Assembly: GCA_012064415.1 (NCBI GenBank)
Contig: SSNU01000117.1
Location: 83,916-147,915 of the forward strand
DNA length: 64,000 bases
Direction of reading: 5' to 3'
Origin: Gyrodactylus bullatarudis
Taxonomy: Eukaryota > Platyhelminthes > Monogenea > Gyrodactylidea > Gyrodactylidae
Every line of letters starts with the position of its first letter. Position 1 is the stretch's first letter. Positions 13,573 to 26,309 of the stretch are shown piece by piece. The notes below the pieces were generated by a model that saw nothing but the letters and a program-made list of their open reading frames with translations, was not told the DNA's origin and did not search any database. A program made the translations under genes and the position numbers.

Positions 13573-14268
13573 AAGCTAGTTGATATGAAGATTTATGATT
13601 TTTACAAAATTGCTAATTTTTTCATCAAGAAGTCGAGGATTATTTGGAACCAAGATCATGAGGCCCTCTTTCACGATACAGAATAAAAAATTTAGAAAAA
13701 ATCAATTTTTAAGGAAAATACGGCAAATTTATAAATCTTGAAGTGGGGCCAAATTCTCATTTTTTTTGAACTTTGAGTTGAAAATTTCTGTTGGTTTCAA
13801 TGTGAGAGAGTGATCAAAAGTTGATTTTTAGGATCACAATAAGACAAAAAACCGATTATCATTATAAAAATTTGGATAATTTAGTCATTTTTCAGGGATT
13901 TCAAGTTGGGAAAATGGTCAAAAAATCTAAATTTAATTTTGACACGATTATGAGGTGAATCTCAAAATCAGATTCAGCATAGTTAATTTCTTTGAGTAAT
14001 TGTGATCCTAAAAATCAACTTTTGATCCCTCTCTCACTATGAAATCAACAAACATTTTCAACTCAAAGTTCAACTTCAAGATTTCAAATTTGCCGTATAT
14101 TCCTTAAAAATTTATTTTTTCTAAATTTTTTTCTCTGTATCGTGAAAGAGGGCCCAGGATCTAGACTCCAAAAAAATCAAATTGATCAAATTGATCAAAT
14201 TCAATTTCTTGATTAAAAAATTAACAATTTTGTAAAAATCATAAATTCCCATCTTCATATAAACTAGG
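13573..14268. repeat. Near full-length palindromic element, family A
   Basis: The best preserved copy, about 700 bp. It begins AAGCTAGTTGATATGAAGAT then ATGATTTTTACAAAATTGCT. It ends with the complement (ACAATTTTGTAAAAATCATA then CCCATCTTCATATAAACTAG). Inner matching blocks include AGGCCCTCTTTCACGATACA against ATCGTGAAAGAGGGCCCAGG, and GATCAAAAGTTGATTTTTAG against TAAAAATCAACTTTTGATCC. The centre holds about 100 bases of non-matching sequence. There is no coding capacity, so a non-autonomous fold-back element or MITE is the simplest reading. Confidence 0.8.
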
Positions 14269-16905
14269 TGTAGATTAGAACTAGAACTAAACCTAATTGA
14301 CATGAAGATGAGAATTTACTATTTCTACAAAAAGTAAGGAAACAATAAATTCTCCTTAAATTGAGACAAAAAACTAAAATATTGTGAAATTTTGGCCAAA
14401 AAATTATCTTTCAAAAAACTTTCTCTACTTTTAAGTAGATCTATGATGAGAAAACTCTATGTTTCATTGGAAAATTGGGGTGTGCGATTTCTCACACACC
14501 GAAACTGGAGCCCAACTGTAAAACGTTTATTACTTATTAATAATGTACTTGTACTCAAACCTTCCTTAGTAATCCAGAATTGAGTAATAAAATACATATT
14601 TTCATCATTTTGAGGCAAAATGAAAATTCAAATTCTTTCAGAAATATAAAAAATCTGATCGGTTAAAAAGCTTTTTTTTATTCGAAGTCTTTCATTTACA
14701 CTGTAGAAGAATTGATTCGGGAACCTACTTTTTAATGTCAACTTCTCATCAGGAAATCGTACAACTTGAGATGATAACAGTTTATGCGTCTATCAAAATG
14801 TAATACAAACATCACACATTACCGAAGGAGAATGGATAAAAACTCTCAAAAAGTGATTGATATATATTATTTAAAAGTAGCGTGACCTGGGATTTGTAAA
14901 CCAATTTTGTTGTTAATCGTGTTGGGAGACAAAAAACATTTTTCTGTTCTATGATGACGTGTCTCTTATACAGAAGAATGATTCAATATTAATCATAATA
15001 TTCCAAGCAAATTACTTTTACGAAAAAACCTTCACTTTAAAAGAGTGACGCCATCTGTAGTTGTTTTAATTTGAGTATTCCTACGAAAGAATTAACACTG
15101 TCTATGCTCAAATGAATAATATAGATTCCGTTTGTGTTTTTTTTGCAGGTAAATCCTTTAGCGTTGATCAACTTTCGTGTCTCTAGCAATTTGACAGATA
15201 AAAATTATTTTAATTCTCTACGCGATCAAAGAATAAAATTTAGAAATTCTATCGTATTTGGTGACAAAAAAATGATAAAGAATCATGAGTTGAAATAATG
15301 TTTTTCTTGAAAATTATTTTTTCAGAATTGTCTTCTTCAAATCGTAAAAGTAGGGAATAATGTGATCCGGAATCCTAAAAATCGTTAACCTATCAATTTG
15401 CTTTATATTCGATATTTAGTGTTTGAATTATAGATACGGCGGTAATTTGAAATTAACAAATTTTTAAGCTCCGATAAAAATTCAGGTTAATTAAAAAAGG
15501 AAATTCTTTCCATGACTCATCGTCATCATGCCAATTTCCCTAATTAACTCTCTGGGTATTCGACTTTACAACGAACTGTAAAAGCTAACATTAGTAGATA
15601 TATTTATTTTAATGATATCGTTTATTAGAGGAACAGTAGTAACTAATTTATCAAAACTGGAATAAAATTTAGTCACATCTTTGAAAATGTGTATTTATGG
15701 CTTAATTTACTTATAGGTTAATAAAAAATACTCCAAATTAATTATGCCATTTATGTTAGGCATTATAGGAAAACTGACTGCGATTCGAAAAAAAGTTTTT
15801 CATTTTTAAGGAGAAACATATCATAAATAGAGATAGGTTGAGCAACTTTTGATATTTCCTGATAGAAAAATTTAATGTTTTCTATGGTTTTCAGAATACA
15901 GGCATCAGCTGGTTGAAAAAAGCATATTTTCAGGCTCTGTTAATTATTTATTACCATGAAATTTAATTCTTTGGAAAAAAATAAGATAATTTTCTATCAT
16001 TAACAATAACAATCAGTTTCATAGATTTTTAAGAGAAATTCCTTAGTGCAAATAAGGCCAAATTATTGCGTATATTGAACATAGGGAGAAGAAGTTTTCA
16101 AAATGGTCTTCAATTTTGGCAATAAAAAAGGCAAATAATGGGAGAAATTAAGTTATTCTCGAATCCACTCAAGAAATTCAGTTCAATATTTGCTTGGAAC
16201 TTGATAATACACTTGTTATTCTGATTTCAACAATTCTTAACGCATCTGGAGTCCTCTCGATAACAGATATAAATCTTTTTTGAAGAAATTATTCTTACCC
16301 AGGAGTAGATCAACGCTCCTATGAAAAATAGCCTAGCAAAATTTTTATCCAGGCTCTTCCATCTTGGTTTTGAAAAGCTTATTCTTAAAAGAGGAAAGCA
16401 GTTCTCTAGCCAAGAATATACACGAAAGGATGCATTTTTATCTAAAAAGGTTAGAAACTCATTGAATCAGGTTCCTAGTGATCAAGTACACTAAAATACT
16501 TTGATTATTGAACAGTTATTTTATTTGCTAGGAAGAATCATACTTTTTCTCAGAATTACTAGCTTTTATTTAATTTATAAACATGATTAGATATCGTCAT
16601 CCATATTTACCTATTAGACTTAAAATATCAATAGAAAAACTTGGTCTGTATTTGATAAACTAACTTAAATTATCATGTTCTTATCGCTTAAAAGAAAAAA
16701 ACAATTCAGTACATTCCTTATCCAAAGTAAAAAGTCAAGAGACAATTATTACATCTATAGACTGTGATCTCTGTATTCTGAAAAGATTAATCCAAATTTC
16801 TTTCGAAAGGCCATTTTTAAATTGCCTGTAAATTTCAAAATTTGCTGTTCGATTTTAACTGAAAATTGAAATAGTGTTTTTTGAGTAGAAACCTGTTCTG
16901 GTTGT
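14269..16905. other. AT-rich non-coding with short repeat fragments
   Basis: A lone shared terminus lies at 14298-14330 (TTGACATGAAGATGAGAATT). A family B fragment lies at about 15290-15410 (TTCAGAATTGTCTTCTTCAA, AATCGTAAAAGTAGGGAATA). The frame at 14392-14583 has no motif. I see no gene. Confidence 0.55.
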
Positions 16906-17233
16906 TTAACCCTCAAAGTCCCAGAGAATTTTTTTTCATTCTTTCAATCTTTTGTCTATCCTAGTGTTTGAGAATACGCTGATTACGAACCTACACTGGG
17001 AAGTAGGTTTTCAAAAAAATCGTTTTAAACAAAAAATAATTTAAAAAAAAATCAACTCTCTTTAAATTAGTATAGCACGAGTTTGACGAATGATAGAGAC
17101 AAGATCTTTGCGTATTAATAAATTTCCTATCGAATGAGTGGTGAACGAAGTATTTTCTGATGCTTGAATGAATAATAATGAGTTGTTAAAATGACATGTG
17201 ACAGAACTATCAATGTGGGTCTTTAAGAGTTAA
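16906..17233 (+). mobile_element. piggyBac-like MITE, family C (plus orientation)
   Basis: The element is bounded by TTAA at 16906-16909 and 17230-17233. The ends are inverted repeats: TTAACCCTCAAAGTCCCA on the left and TTAACTCTTAAAGACCCA read inward from the right. TTAA target duplication followed by CCCT is the signature of piggyBac-type elements. About 320 bp lie between the TTAA sites, with no transposase. A second copy in inverted orientation is at 24446-24835. Confidence 0.75.
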
Positions 17234-19679
17234 GAAAGGAATTTCATGAAAGAAATTCGTCATTATAGGTGCAAATGGAACATTTCGGAAGGTAATGATT
17301 CGAATTTTTCGTCTAATGAGGATCCGAAATATTAGCTTTTTTCCTGCTTTCTATCAAGCTTAGTTATACCAAAAAAGTTTCATTTAATTCAACAGACAAT
17401 GAGATTTTAATCTAAGAATGCAATCTAAATCCATCATTCATGTCAGCGATAAATAGTAATCGCATAAATACATTGCAATGTATTATTTTCAATTCATATC
17501 TTCTCTCCCTTTTGTGATACATGATGTATGAACAGAATAAATGAATAACAATATACATGATGTATTTTGAAATTTATTATTATTTTAGATTTTTCCAAAG
17601 TCACATACATATATCCTTTTTAAATCGTAAACTTGTATCCCAATTCCAAGTGTATTTTGTGTACTTGAAAAACAGAAGACTATGAAACTTTGATATTCAC
17701 CCCCTTCTATTGATGTTATTATTACCTAGGACTGGGAGGAAATGGATTTCAAGAGAGAATTAAGAAACAAAAAATTATGAAAACGGCAGGAAAAATCATA
17801 ATTTTGAACAGATCTTAATTCAAGGTAATTATAATTTTGATTTGAATCATTAAAAAGGTTAGATGAAACCATCTCGTTCGAACATGCTTTTATCATTTTC
17901 AAGTGTCAGGTAATTTCTTTAACGTCGTACAAAAATGAATCTAGACAAGAAATTAACTTGAACGATAGTAGTGCTGAAGTTTATAATTAATAGTTTAATG
18001 ATCTCGAAAGATGGATCGGTTAGAATGCGTGAATTGTAAATCGATACATTTTGTTCAGTGGCTCAAGAAGTATTTTTCCAGCAAGAAAAACTCGGAGAAG
18101 ACTGCTTTTGAAGGAGAAAGTTTTGTTACATTTTTTCTCCTCATAAACACAATAAACTGAAAGATTTCAAGCTTAGTTTCGATGAAAAGACGTTGATAAT
18201 CTAGCAAACAATTGAAATTTCTAGATTGATTATATAGGAGAAAAGAGGAACATAATTGGAACTGAATAAAAGTCTCTAAAAGATACTTGAAGAGAGCCAA
18301 GAACCATTGAGTTTCATTTAATCAATTTACAAAAGAATTATAGATTTGAACATTAGAAATGATCATTTGACCAGGCCTCCTTTTGGTCTCAATCCATGGT
18401 TATATATAGCTAGAGAATTTATTACTCATTTAATAATTTATTCATCAAGAATGGAGTAGTTTTTCTTCACAACTTTACAATTTCATTAAAAAATTTTCAT
18501 TAAAATTCGTAATTTTATAAACGTCAGATCAGTATTAGAGATTGATAAGACCTGGCGAAATACGTATTTCTCTTCAATAAAGTTCTTTTTTTAAAACAAT
18601 CCAACAATTAATAATCATTTTTAGAGCCACAAAAATATGAACGAAAAATTTTGAAAATATGTATTGATAAAAAATCTAAATTTAAAAATTTTTCGATTAA
18701 TCTTGTTATTATATTTTGATTTTGCGTAAAAATATGTGCTAAAAACCTGTTTTTATTCTTGAATCCAAATTAGTTTTTGAAAGGAATTTCCTACGAAGCA
18801 ACTGAGCTAAAATTTAATTAATTATTATTAGAATGTAAGATGAGTAATTGGACTAAATACATAAAATGGTTTAATTTTAAAAAAGATTGAAAAAAACCAA
18901 GTTCCCTTCCTGAAAAGAATTTTTAACTCTTTTCCGAGAAAAGACATGATTGGAAAAATTCTCGGATATTTTTAATCGAGACGAAACGCCACTTGAATAT
19001 TCTAGAAGCAGTTTCCAATCAAAATCTTTCTAAACAAATTTAGGATTATCTTTGGACGAAGGATTTGTATTTCGGCCACTTTTACCGTATGAAGAAAAAG
19101 AAAAGGTCATTTAACGCAAAAGGTCTGATTTTCTCACTTTGAAATTGCAAAAAAATTCAAAAATTTAAAGTTTCGCGCTAACCGAAAAATTTCTTTCTTC
19201 ATATTCAAGATTGAGGTTTTTGTAAAATATTCGAGACAATTTCGGTTACTTTACGAGTTAGAAATATAGGCTGAATAAAATTTCCAACCCCGATTTAAAC
19301 GAACCCCCTTTGTTTATTTATTTTTCATTGCAAAGTCTACTACTAATAATATACTGATGGATGAATAACCCCATTTAAACCTGTTTAGAGAGTAGAGGAG
19401 AATATAATAAAAAAGCAAAAAAGAAATACGTAATTCTAATGCACTGGTGATCATGTCTCGGGAGGGAATTAAAAATATTCTTAGGTCAACTATATGATAC
19501 TTTTGTGGCATAAATAAATGTAGTAACCTTAGCTAGATTTTGTGTCTGCTTCACTGCGTCTGTGAATTAATTGAAAATTATTATTCGAATAGTCAAAATT
19601 CGTATGAAGAAAGGTGAATTAATAGATGATGATAGCACATGGTAACATTCAGAGGTAGAAGATAAATAAAACTCACATT
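17234..19679. other. AT-rich non-coding with a family F fragment
   Basis: Directly right of the family C MITE lies a family F piece (about 17240-17360, AGAAATTCGTCATTATAGGT), so the MITE may have landed in it. The rest (to 19679) holds frames without motifs, including 18055-18300 and 19314-19511 on minus. No gene is supported. Confidence 0.5.
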
Positions 19680-20220
19680 CTTTCATTCAGGACTAATTTT
19701 CCGAGAGTAAAGTTATGCTTGGGAATCCTGTGTGTATATCCGGGTGTGGTTTTCTTGGCTTTGACTTGGGTTAAAGAGATAATAACAATTCTTTCAAGGG
19801 AATCATGATACTAGAACAAAGTTAGCCAATCAGAATCAAAGTGAGTAGAAATCCTTCATTCTGATTGGCTGATTGAGTATTAACCAATGGTAATAGCCTT
19901 ATTTGCATTGTAATAAAATGTGATTTATCATGATTCCATAATTAATTGTAACATGTGTGATAGAGATGATTATACTTTGCCTGTTGTCAAGGTGTTATTG
20001 TTCCTTTCAATATTTTCTCTCTTTGATGTTTTTGTCTTTTGTGTTTGTCAATAGCATTTACTATTTAGTACTATGCAAATGTACTATGAATGAACTCCAT
20101 GTCGTTTTTTAATTGCCTCCTGTGACCATGTCTGAGAAATGTATTTGTTTAAGCAAGACGCCAAATCAAAGATATCTTCATCTGTGATTGACTGTCAATC
20201 ATTAGAAAGTCAAAATAAAA
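19680..20220. promoter_or_regulatory. Possible regulatory patch: CCAAT pair, octamer, PBX-like palindrome
   Basis: AGCCAATCAGAAT at 19824-19836 and its exact complement at 19858-19870 give two facing CCAAT boxes that fit the NF-Y consensus. A third CCAAT (ACCAATGG) is at 19883-19890. ATGCAAAT, the POU octamer, is at 20073-20080. A 17-base near-palindrome TGATTGACTGTCAATCA at 20185-20201 contains the PBX/MEIS-type TGATTGACAG on the minus strand. No gene lies within 9 kb on either side, so this would be a distal element or the promoter of something I missed. These motifs also arise by chance in AT-rich DNA. Confidence 0.3.
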
Positions 20221-22059
20221 TTGAAGACTCAGAGATTGGAGATTTAGTAGGGTTTTAGAATATGCTGAGATAACGGATATGCAATTCTTAGACCTTGAAA
20301 ATGACTAGCTTTTCATTTCAAGAGATGACATCAAAGATAATTGAGTTCTACGGGTATAACTTCTCGATAAAAGTTTCTTTCTTTTTTCTCTTCGATCTCT
20401 GTAAGGAGGGTTTTCAAAAAAACGTTCTTTATATTTTTTATAATATTTTAATTTTTTTTTAACATTTTAATTTTTTTTCAAAAACAAGTCCTTTTTAAGT
20501 TGTCATTACTTCTCAATAAAATATTCTAGCTTGATAAGTCATAGTTCATTCGAAAGAATATTAGTTCTTCTTTCAGAAAAGTCGTCAAAAAACTATTTTT
20601 AGTTTCTTTCAAACATAAAGTAACCTGTCTCATATGACCCGCTGGGGCTTAAAGGGTTAAAATATAGGGAAAGAATCAAGAGATAAAACAATTAATTAGA
20701 GATTTCAGGAAATTTCATCCGATTCTAGTTATAGGAGTAGAATGGGTCTAGCTAAGCGAAAAGAGTAGATTCCGAATTTCCAGATGTTTTAAATCCACCA
20801 ATAATCTAAGCAAAGATGTGTCGAAAAGGCTTCTCTGTTATTAAAATCTTGAAAATCTTGGTCATTGAATGAGTTTATAAACTTTTTAAATCATAAATAG
20901 TAATCTTGTCACAAAAAAGACAAATAAACGTGAAATCGATGACCGTAGGAGACATTTTAGGACCTTGGTTAACTTTGGTTAGTGGTTCTGAATAGTCTTC
21001 AAAGAAGAGGGAATAGCTGGTTAAATAAAAATTGTAACATAAAATAGATCTTATCAAGATTTCTTACGTTATCAATTATACAGCTTGTAAACTACTCCAA
21101 AAGATTTTTCTAAAATTTTCAATATCCCATTATCTGAATTCAGATAGGACTTCATTGTATAATTTCAAAATTCAAGATTCGAATGATTTCGTATCAAAAA
21201 TATGTAGCAACGCACAACTTGATATACTCTATCGAACAGTACCAAAATTATTCGCGTGAAAATTCAAAAATTTAAGTTTCTTATTAGGGCAGGTAGAAGA
21301 TTAATTTTTAATCCATGATGTAAAAAGAAAATTTGGATATTAAACATATATATTGAAGTAGGGTTAAGGCTTGAGAAATCAGCATAAAAATTCATTTTTT
21401 GATACTCGAATCTGATTGGATAACAAAAATGGAGTAAAGGTATAAGTTCCAAAACTTGCTTGGGGTAGAGCTATCTCGAGGCGTGTTTTAGTCAATTCAC
21501 TGTATCTGTAATATTTTTTAGATTTCGTTCTTGAAGGGCATAGTTTTATTCAACTCTCTTGAGAAATCTACAGGGATGATTTATTAGGTCTCGGAAGATA
21601 ACTAAGTAACTTTTCGACTACATCCAATTCGAATTGCTAAACAATACTGTCAGTAAAGTTTAATGTCTACGATTCCATTTCAAATAAATTACATAAAACT
21701 GACCGGATGGCGTAGATCCTCTCTAATTAGCTTGATTTAGTAAATACACTAAAGTACAATGATACTTTGACGTTTTAATGAGGGGAATCTAACTTTAGCT
21801 GGGAAATTTTTTTTTTTAATTTTCAATCCAACTTGAATTTTTAATGGCAGATATTTAATCAAATTCTTCTCCTGACTACAGACTGTATCGATAAAGGAAT
21901 CAGAGTTTTTGATTATTTGAAATATTGTTTTATATAAAGCTAGTTGACATGAAGATGAGAAAATAGTCACAATTTGCTTTGAGCGAAATTCTGCATGTTT
22001 GTCCACCATCTTTGTAATGTCTGTACACTGTACAGTTAATAGCTATCTGATAGGTGTCT
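20221..22059. mobile_element. TTAA-ended repeat end, otherwise non-coding
   Basis: At about 20500-20659 lies a repeat that ends CGCTGGGGCTTAAAGGGTTAA, that is TTAACCCTTTAAGCCCC read inward, like other TTAA elements here. A diverged inverse copy of the same text is at about 31145-31250. The left boundary is not resolved. A solitary fold-back terminus (AGCTAGTTGACATGAAGATG) sits at 21940. No gene is seen in the remainder. Confidence 0.45.
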
Positions 22060-22400
22060 GCTTCATGTAACTAAAGCTAATTGAAAATATACTTTTACAA
22101 AAAACTCAATATTTTTCTTTGGGAAAAAAATTATTTTTCGAATTCCATAATTAAATGAACCAATAAGTTGTGGAAATTTGAAAATTGTAAAAATTTTTTA
22201 TAGATTTCAAAGATTTCAAGCAGTTAAATGCAGTTATTCGATACCAACATGAGACAACAAATTTATTATCAGAAGTTCACAGAAATTCCTCATTATTGTG
22301 GGAAATCGAAGAATTTGCGGTGAAGAATATTTATTATTAAAATATAAAAGAATTTCAGAGAATGATTCAAAAGTTATACTTTTTTATCAACGATTTTAAG
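22060..22400. repeat. Fold-back element left half, family F
   Basis: Starts near the shared terminus (AAAGCTAATTGAAAATATAC), continues through ACAAAAAACTCAATATTTTT, TTTCAAGCAGTTAAATGCAG and GTTCACAGAAATTCCTCATT, and ends near the element centre. This matches the left and middle of the copy at 3298-3870. Confidence 0.65.
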
Positions 22401-24019
22401 CCACACTTTGGGCCTAACATAATTTCGTTTATCCCATACCACAGAATCAATATAAAATTCAACTAACAAGGTATGATTTTAGCATATCTTATTTGAACAA
22501 AATTACAGGCATTTTTATAATTTCGAACCAAATAGTTCTTCAGGTAGCTGTTCGGCATAGATTCACTAAAATGTTGTTCGCTCGCTACCTGACTACGTTG
22601 TCTTCTGGAAATTTTTCCTAAGATATGGTGAGTTATGCTTTTCAATTTCATCAATTGCTATTTTACGAGTGAATTGTTTCGCAGATCATTTTCCCAATCA
22701 CTATAGAGTCATTCGAAAATACTGAATTCAATTTTTCCATTCGATAAATTTAGGTGAAATATTTTCAAATGTAGTCCCATATTGTAAGTCTTATCCTAGA
22801 AGTCATACTTAACAGAAGTGCTCAAAAATTCGCACTATGATAGTATATGAATTTAGATTTCTATGAAAATATTATCGCTCAAAAGGGATATTTTTGGAAT
22901 TAGTTCTGAGATAAAATATACAATAAGGGGTTTAAATAGATTGAATGAAACGTTGTTTTAGAATTCAAAGTTGTAAAAATTTTATGAATGAATGCAAAGC
23001 GTAAAATTACTTTGGATCAGGTTTTTTTTTAGAATCTCGATCTAATGGTCAAATCAGAAGATGACAGTTGCAGTCAGTCAAAGAGCAGAGACCGTACATT
23101 TCTTAACTTCTTGGATAGAATTGAAAATTAAGGGCTTTTAATTTTAAAAAGAAACAATTAAAATTTAATTTTTCAAAATTGTTTTATAAATAAATACTTG
23201 AGAATTTTTCATGATAAACATTTATTTTCTCAGTGCCATCTATTACTATTTTGGCCTACCACAAGAAATTTCTCTACTATCACTGAGAAATAATTCATCA
23301 CGAGATATAAAGTGTATATAAAGAAAATGGATGAAATTTACCACCTCAGCTGATAGTGCCATAAATAGGGCCACAAAGAGTCTTGAAAAGAATATTTAAG
23401 CCAGTAAATCCAATCACCAAATTCACAATCAAGAATAATGAACACATAAAAGTATTTCAGGTCGTTTGAAAGCTGTCTTTACATACCTAATAAACACTAA
23501 GGGAGCGGTTAAATTTTGATTTTAGAAAACTCCAACTAACGAAAATTCTGAAAGGGATTGACGATCCCAGGCACAAGCCCTGTAACAATTTTTATTTTTT
23601 TCCTTTATCTAAAAGTGTAAAATTCGATACATTCTTTGTTTTATTTCATTACAATTCTGTTTTATTAGCGGAAAACTTTTAGTTACAGTCAAATTTCCTT
23701 CATTCAAGAAATGGGTAATTTCACCTCGATCAAATTAATTCCATGTTCTTCAGTCTAAATCAATCAGGAAATTGAGGTGTATTTCAATTGAAAAAGGCTA
23801 TCTTGTCCATTGTAACTTAAGAGGGAGAAAGCCCTGTTTCAAATGTTCTCATAGAGACCAGTCTGTCTTTAAATAGTTGAATTGAAGGTTAATTGAAGTA
23901 AATCAACTTAAATTCGATTCTGTTCAGTCTACATGAACTTTGACTGGTTTGTACCGTTAGATCGTGAATATTTTCTTTTAGATTTATTCAATCCCTAATC
24001 AACTACAATTGATGGTTAG
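22401..24019. other. AT-rich non-coding, no gene seen
   Basis: No coding-like sequence, domain motif or clear repeat copy was seen. Confidence 0.5.
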
Positions 24020-24440
24020 TAAATTCTTGAGAAGGAGAAATATGCTAAAGATTTTTGGAATCCAGATCATGTCAACTACTTTAATCATTTAAAAGAATCA
24101 GAACTAGACATGAAAGCCGAATATCGCCATTGTGTTCAATGGATTTTGAATTATCGAAATTCCACTTATTTTTGAAAATTAAATCTAGATTCAACTCCCA
24201 AACGAGGTTAAGCCTTAGAACAGATTTAGCCTAATCGATTTTCTTGTCTAATTCTGGTACTGGAAAACTTCTTTTGCACACCCACAATAAAATTTTTTTA
24301 GTTCAAAGCGTCAAATTAGGAAAATGACCATATATTTCTCAAAAATAATATTTTTTAGACTTCTTCAAATGGTGAAAGTAGGCTTGATGATTTGAATTCC
24401 TAAAAATATTTAACACATTTGAAATCTTGGTGAGAGGAAT
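24020..24440. repeat. Fold-back element copy, family B, truncated
   Basis: Carries family B blocks (TTTTGAATTATCGAAATTCC, CGATTTTCTTGTCTAATTCT, AAAATGACCATATATTTCTC). It stops where the TTAA element at 24446 begins, which suggests the MITE interrupted or replaced its right end. Confidence 0.6.
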
Positions 24441-24445
24441 TGATG

Positions 24446-24835
24446 TTATCCCTTAAAGACCCACATTGATAGTTTTATCACACGTCATTTTATAGCAACT
24501 CATTGTTATTCATTCAAGCCTCAGAGAATACTTCGTTTACAACCCATTCGATAGGAAATTTATTAATCTCCTGGAATACGCAAAGATCTAGGCTCTATCA
24601 TTCGCCAAACTCGTGCTATACCAATTTAAAGAGAGTTGAACCTTCTGCTAAACCTTCAAAGATAACCTGTTTTTGGATCAAAAAATTACCCATTATTTTA
24701 TCGATAACTCCTGAACCAAAAATAATTGCGTTAAAACAACTGTAGGTTCGTAATCAGCGTATTCTTAAACCCTAGGATAGACAAAAGATGGAATGTGAGT
24801 CAGGAAATAAAATTCTCTGGGACTTTAAGGGTTAA
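24446..24835 (-). mobile_element. piggyBac-like MITE, family C (minus orientation)
   Basis: The inverted relative of 16906-17233. Its right end is GGGACTTTAAGGGTTAA, with TTAA at 24832-24835. Its left end is CCCTTAAAGACCCACATTG, preceded by TTAT instead of TTAA. Interior text such as AATACGCTGATTACGAACCTA is shared on opposite strands. The open frame at 24503-24745 lies inside it and is not a gene. Confidence 0.75.
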
Positions 24836-24849
24836 TTGGTAGACTAGGA

Positions 24850-25210
24850 CGAGATTTTCCAAAATCACTTAAAATTTAATTTTGACACGATTATGGGATG
24901 ATTCTCAAAACCAGATTCACCATGTTTGATTTCTATGACTAATTGTGATCCTAACTCTCTCACTATGAAACCAACAGAAATTTTCAACTCAAAGTTCAAA
25001 AAAAATGAGAATTTGGCGCCACTTCAAGATTTATAAATTTGCCGTATTTTTCTTAAAAATTGATTTTTTCTAAATTTTTTACTCTCCGTTTCGTGAAAGA
25101 GGGCCTCGTGATCTAGATTCCAAAAAATCTTGATCTAATTCGATTTCTTGATGAAAAAATTTGGAATTTTGTAAAAATCATATATTCCCATCTCCATATT
25201 AACCTGTGTG
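24850..25210. repeat. Fold-back element right half, family A
   Basis: From about 24965 to 25205 the text is nearly identical to 26415-26660. Blocks include CAACAGAAATTTTCAACTCA, GAATTTGGCGCCACTTCAAG, GTTTCGTGAAAGAGGGCCTC and the end ATATTCCCATCTCCATATTA. The high identity suggests these two copies are young or were duplicated together. Confidence 0.75.
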
Positions 25211-26309
25211 TACATCTAATCGATGGGTAATTTTGGAAAATTTCGTCCAAGTTTAGATTTAGAAAAAACTTTTAACATCTTATTCTGGAATAAACTTTGA
25301 ATATTTCCCATAGATATTTTTCTCATATTGCAGAATTTATTTCGAAATTATAACACACCAATGCCCGAACTAGATGACTCATTAGAGGGGCTGTCTTTGT
25401 TTGGAATTTATTGGTAAATACAGTACAATAATTTTACAATAACTTTTAAATACAAACCAGTCAGTAATTTTAGCTGTGATAAAGAAAACTTTCTTCCTCT
25501 ACTGATAATGTGAAAATCTCGTTACAATTAATTTGTTCAACTGGAAACCTGTAGAGTCTACAGTGTAGACTTGATTCGGAAATAATGCATTTATCTTGCA
25601 ACTTGAAGACGTGCCTTTTAAGATAATTCAAGTTTATTGGTGGACACTAGGCTAGGGAGAACTTTTTTTTCTCCAACCAACTCACGAAAGGACTTACTTT
25701 TCTTGTAAAATTTAGTACTCAGATCATGTTTTGCACATTTTTTAAGCGTTAAAGTCATTCTCCATTATGTCGTTGCCAATTATTCATGATAAATCAACGA
25801 AATTCACCATGAAGGCCCTCTTGATGATGAGATTACTAGTTATATTCCGGATTTTAGTGGTTGTGTAGTGAAAATTCATTGAGAATTGAGCGGCGATTTG
25901 AAAAATTCTGAATTTTTGAAACTGAATGGTGAAGCACTGTTGACACATGCTTCAATAGAAAATAATGCTTAGAATTGACAGTTCTATCAGAAAAGTTGGT
26001 CCTAATATGAGGTTAAAAATGTCACCATACCCTAGTGGACACTGAAATTAGACTAGAAAGTATTAGGATTCACACCGCAAGGGCTTCGTTTTCATTTCAT
26101 AAATGTTGAAAGGCCCTCATTTTCATTCAGAAAAATTACTGCAAAACAAGAGAGGACAAATGTCCTATGGATTAGCCCTCGATTTTTAACATGAATATAC
26201 TCCTTGTCATCCCTATAATACAGATATACACCTCTACGCCTCATTATCGTATCGAAATAAAATATTGTATTTTTTACCATTTTCCCTACTTGAAAGTCTA
26301 TGAAATTTA
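25211..26309. repeat. Dispersed repeat family D within non-coding DNA
   Basis: About 25645-25800 (AGGCTAGGGAGAACTTTTTT, ATCATGTTTTGCACATTTTT, GTCATTCTCCATTATGTCGT) recurs at about 43120-43200 in the same orientation and at about 56515-56635 in the opposite orientation, both inside actinin introns. No coding region was seen in the rest. Confidence 0.55.

Noticed and set aside
24503..24745. 80-codon plus-strand frame
   Set aside because: Lies wholly inside the TTAA MITE at 24446-24835 and corresponds to antisense text in its partner at 16906-17233.
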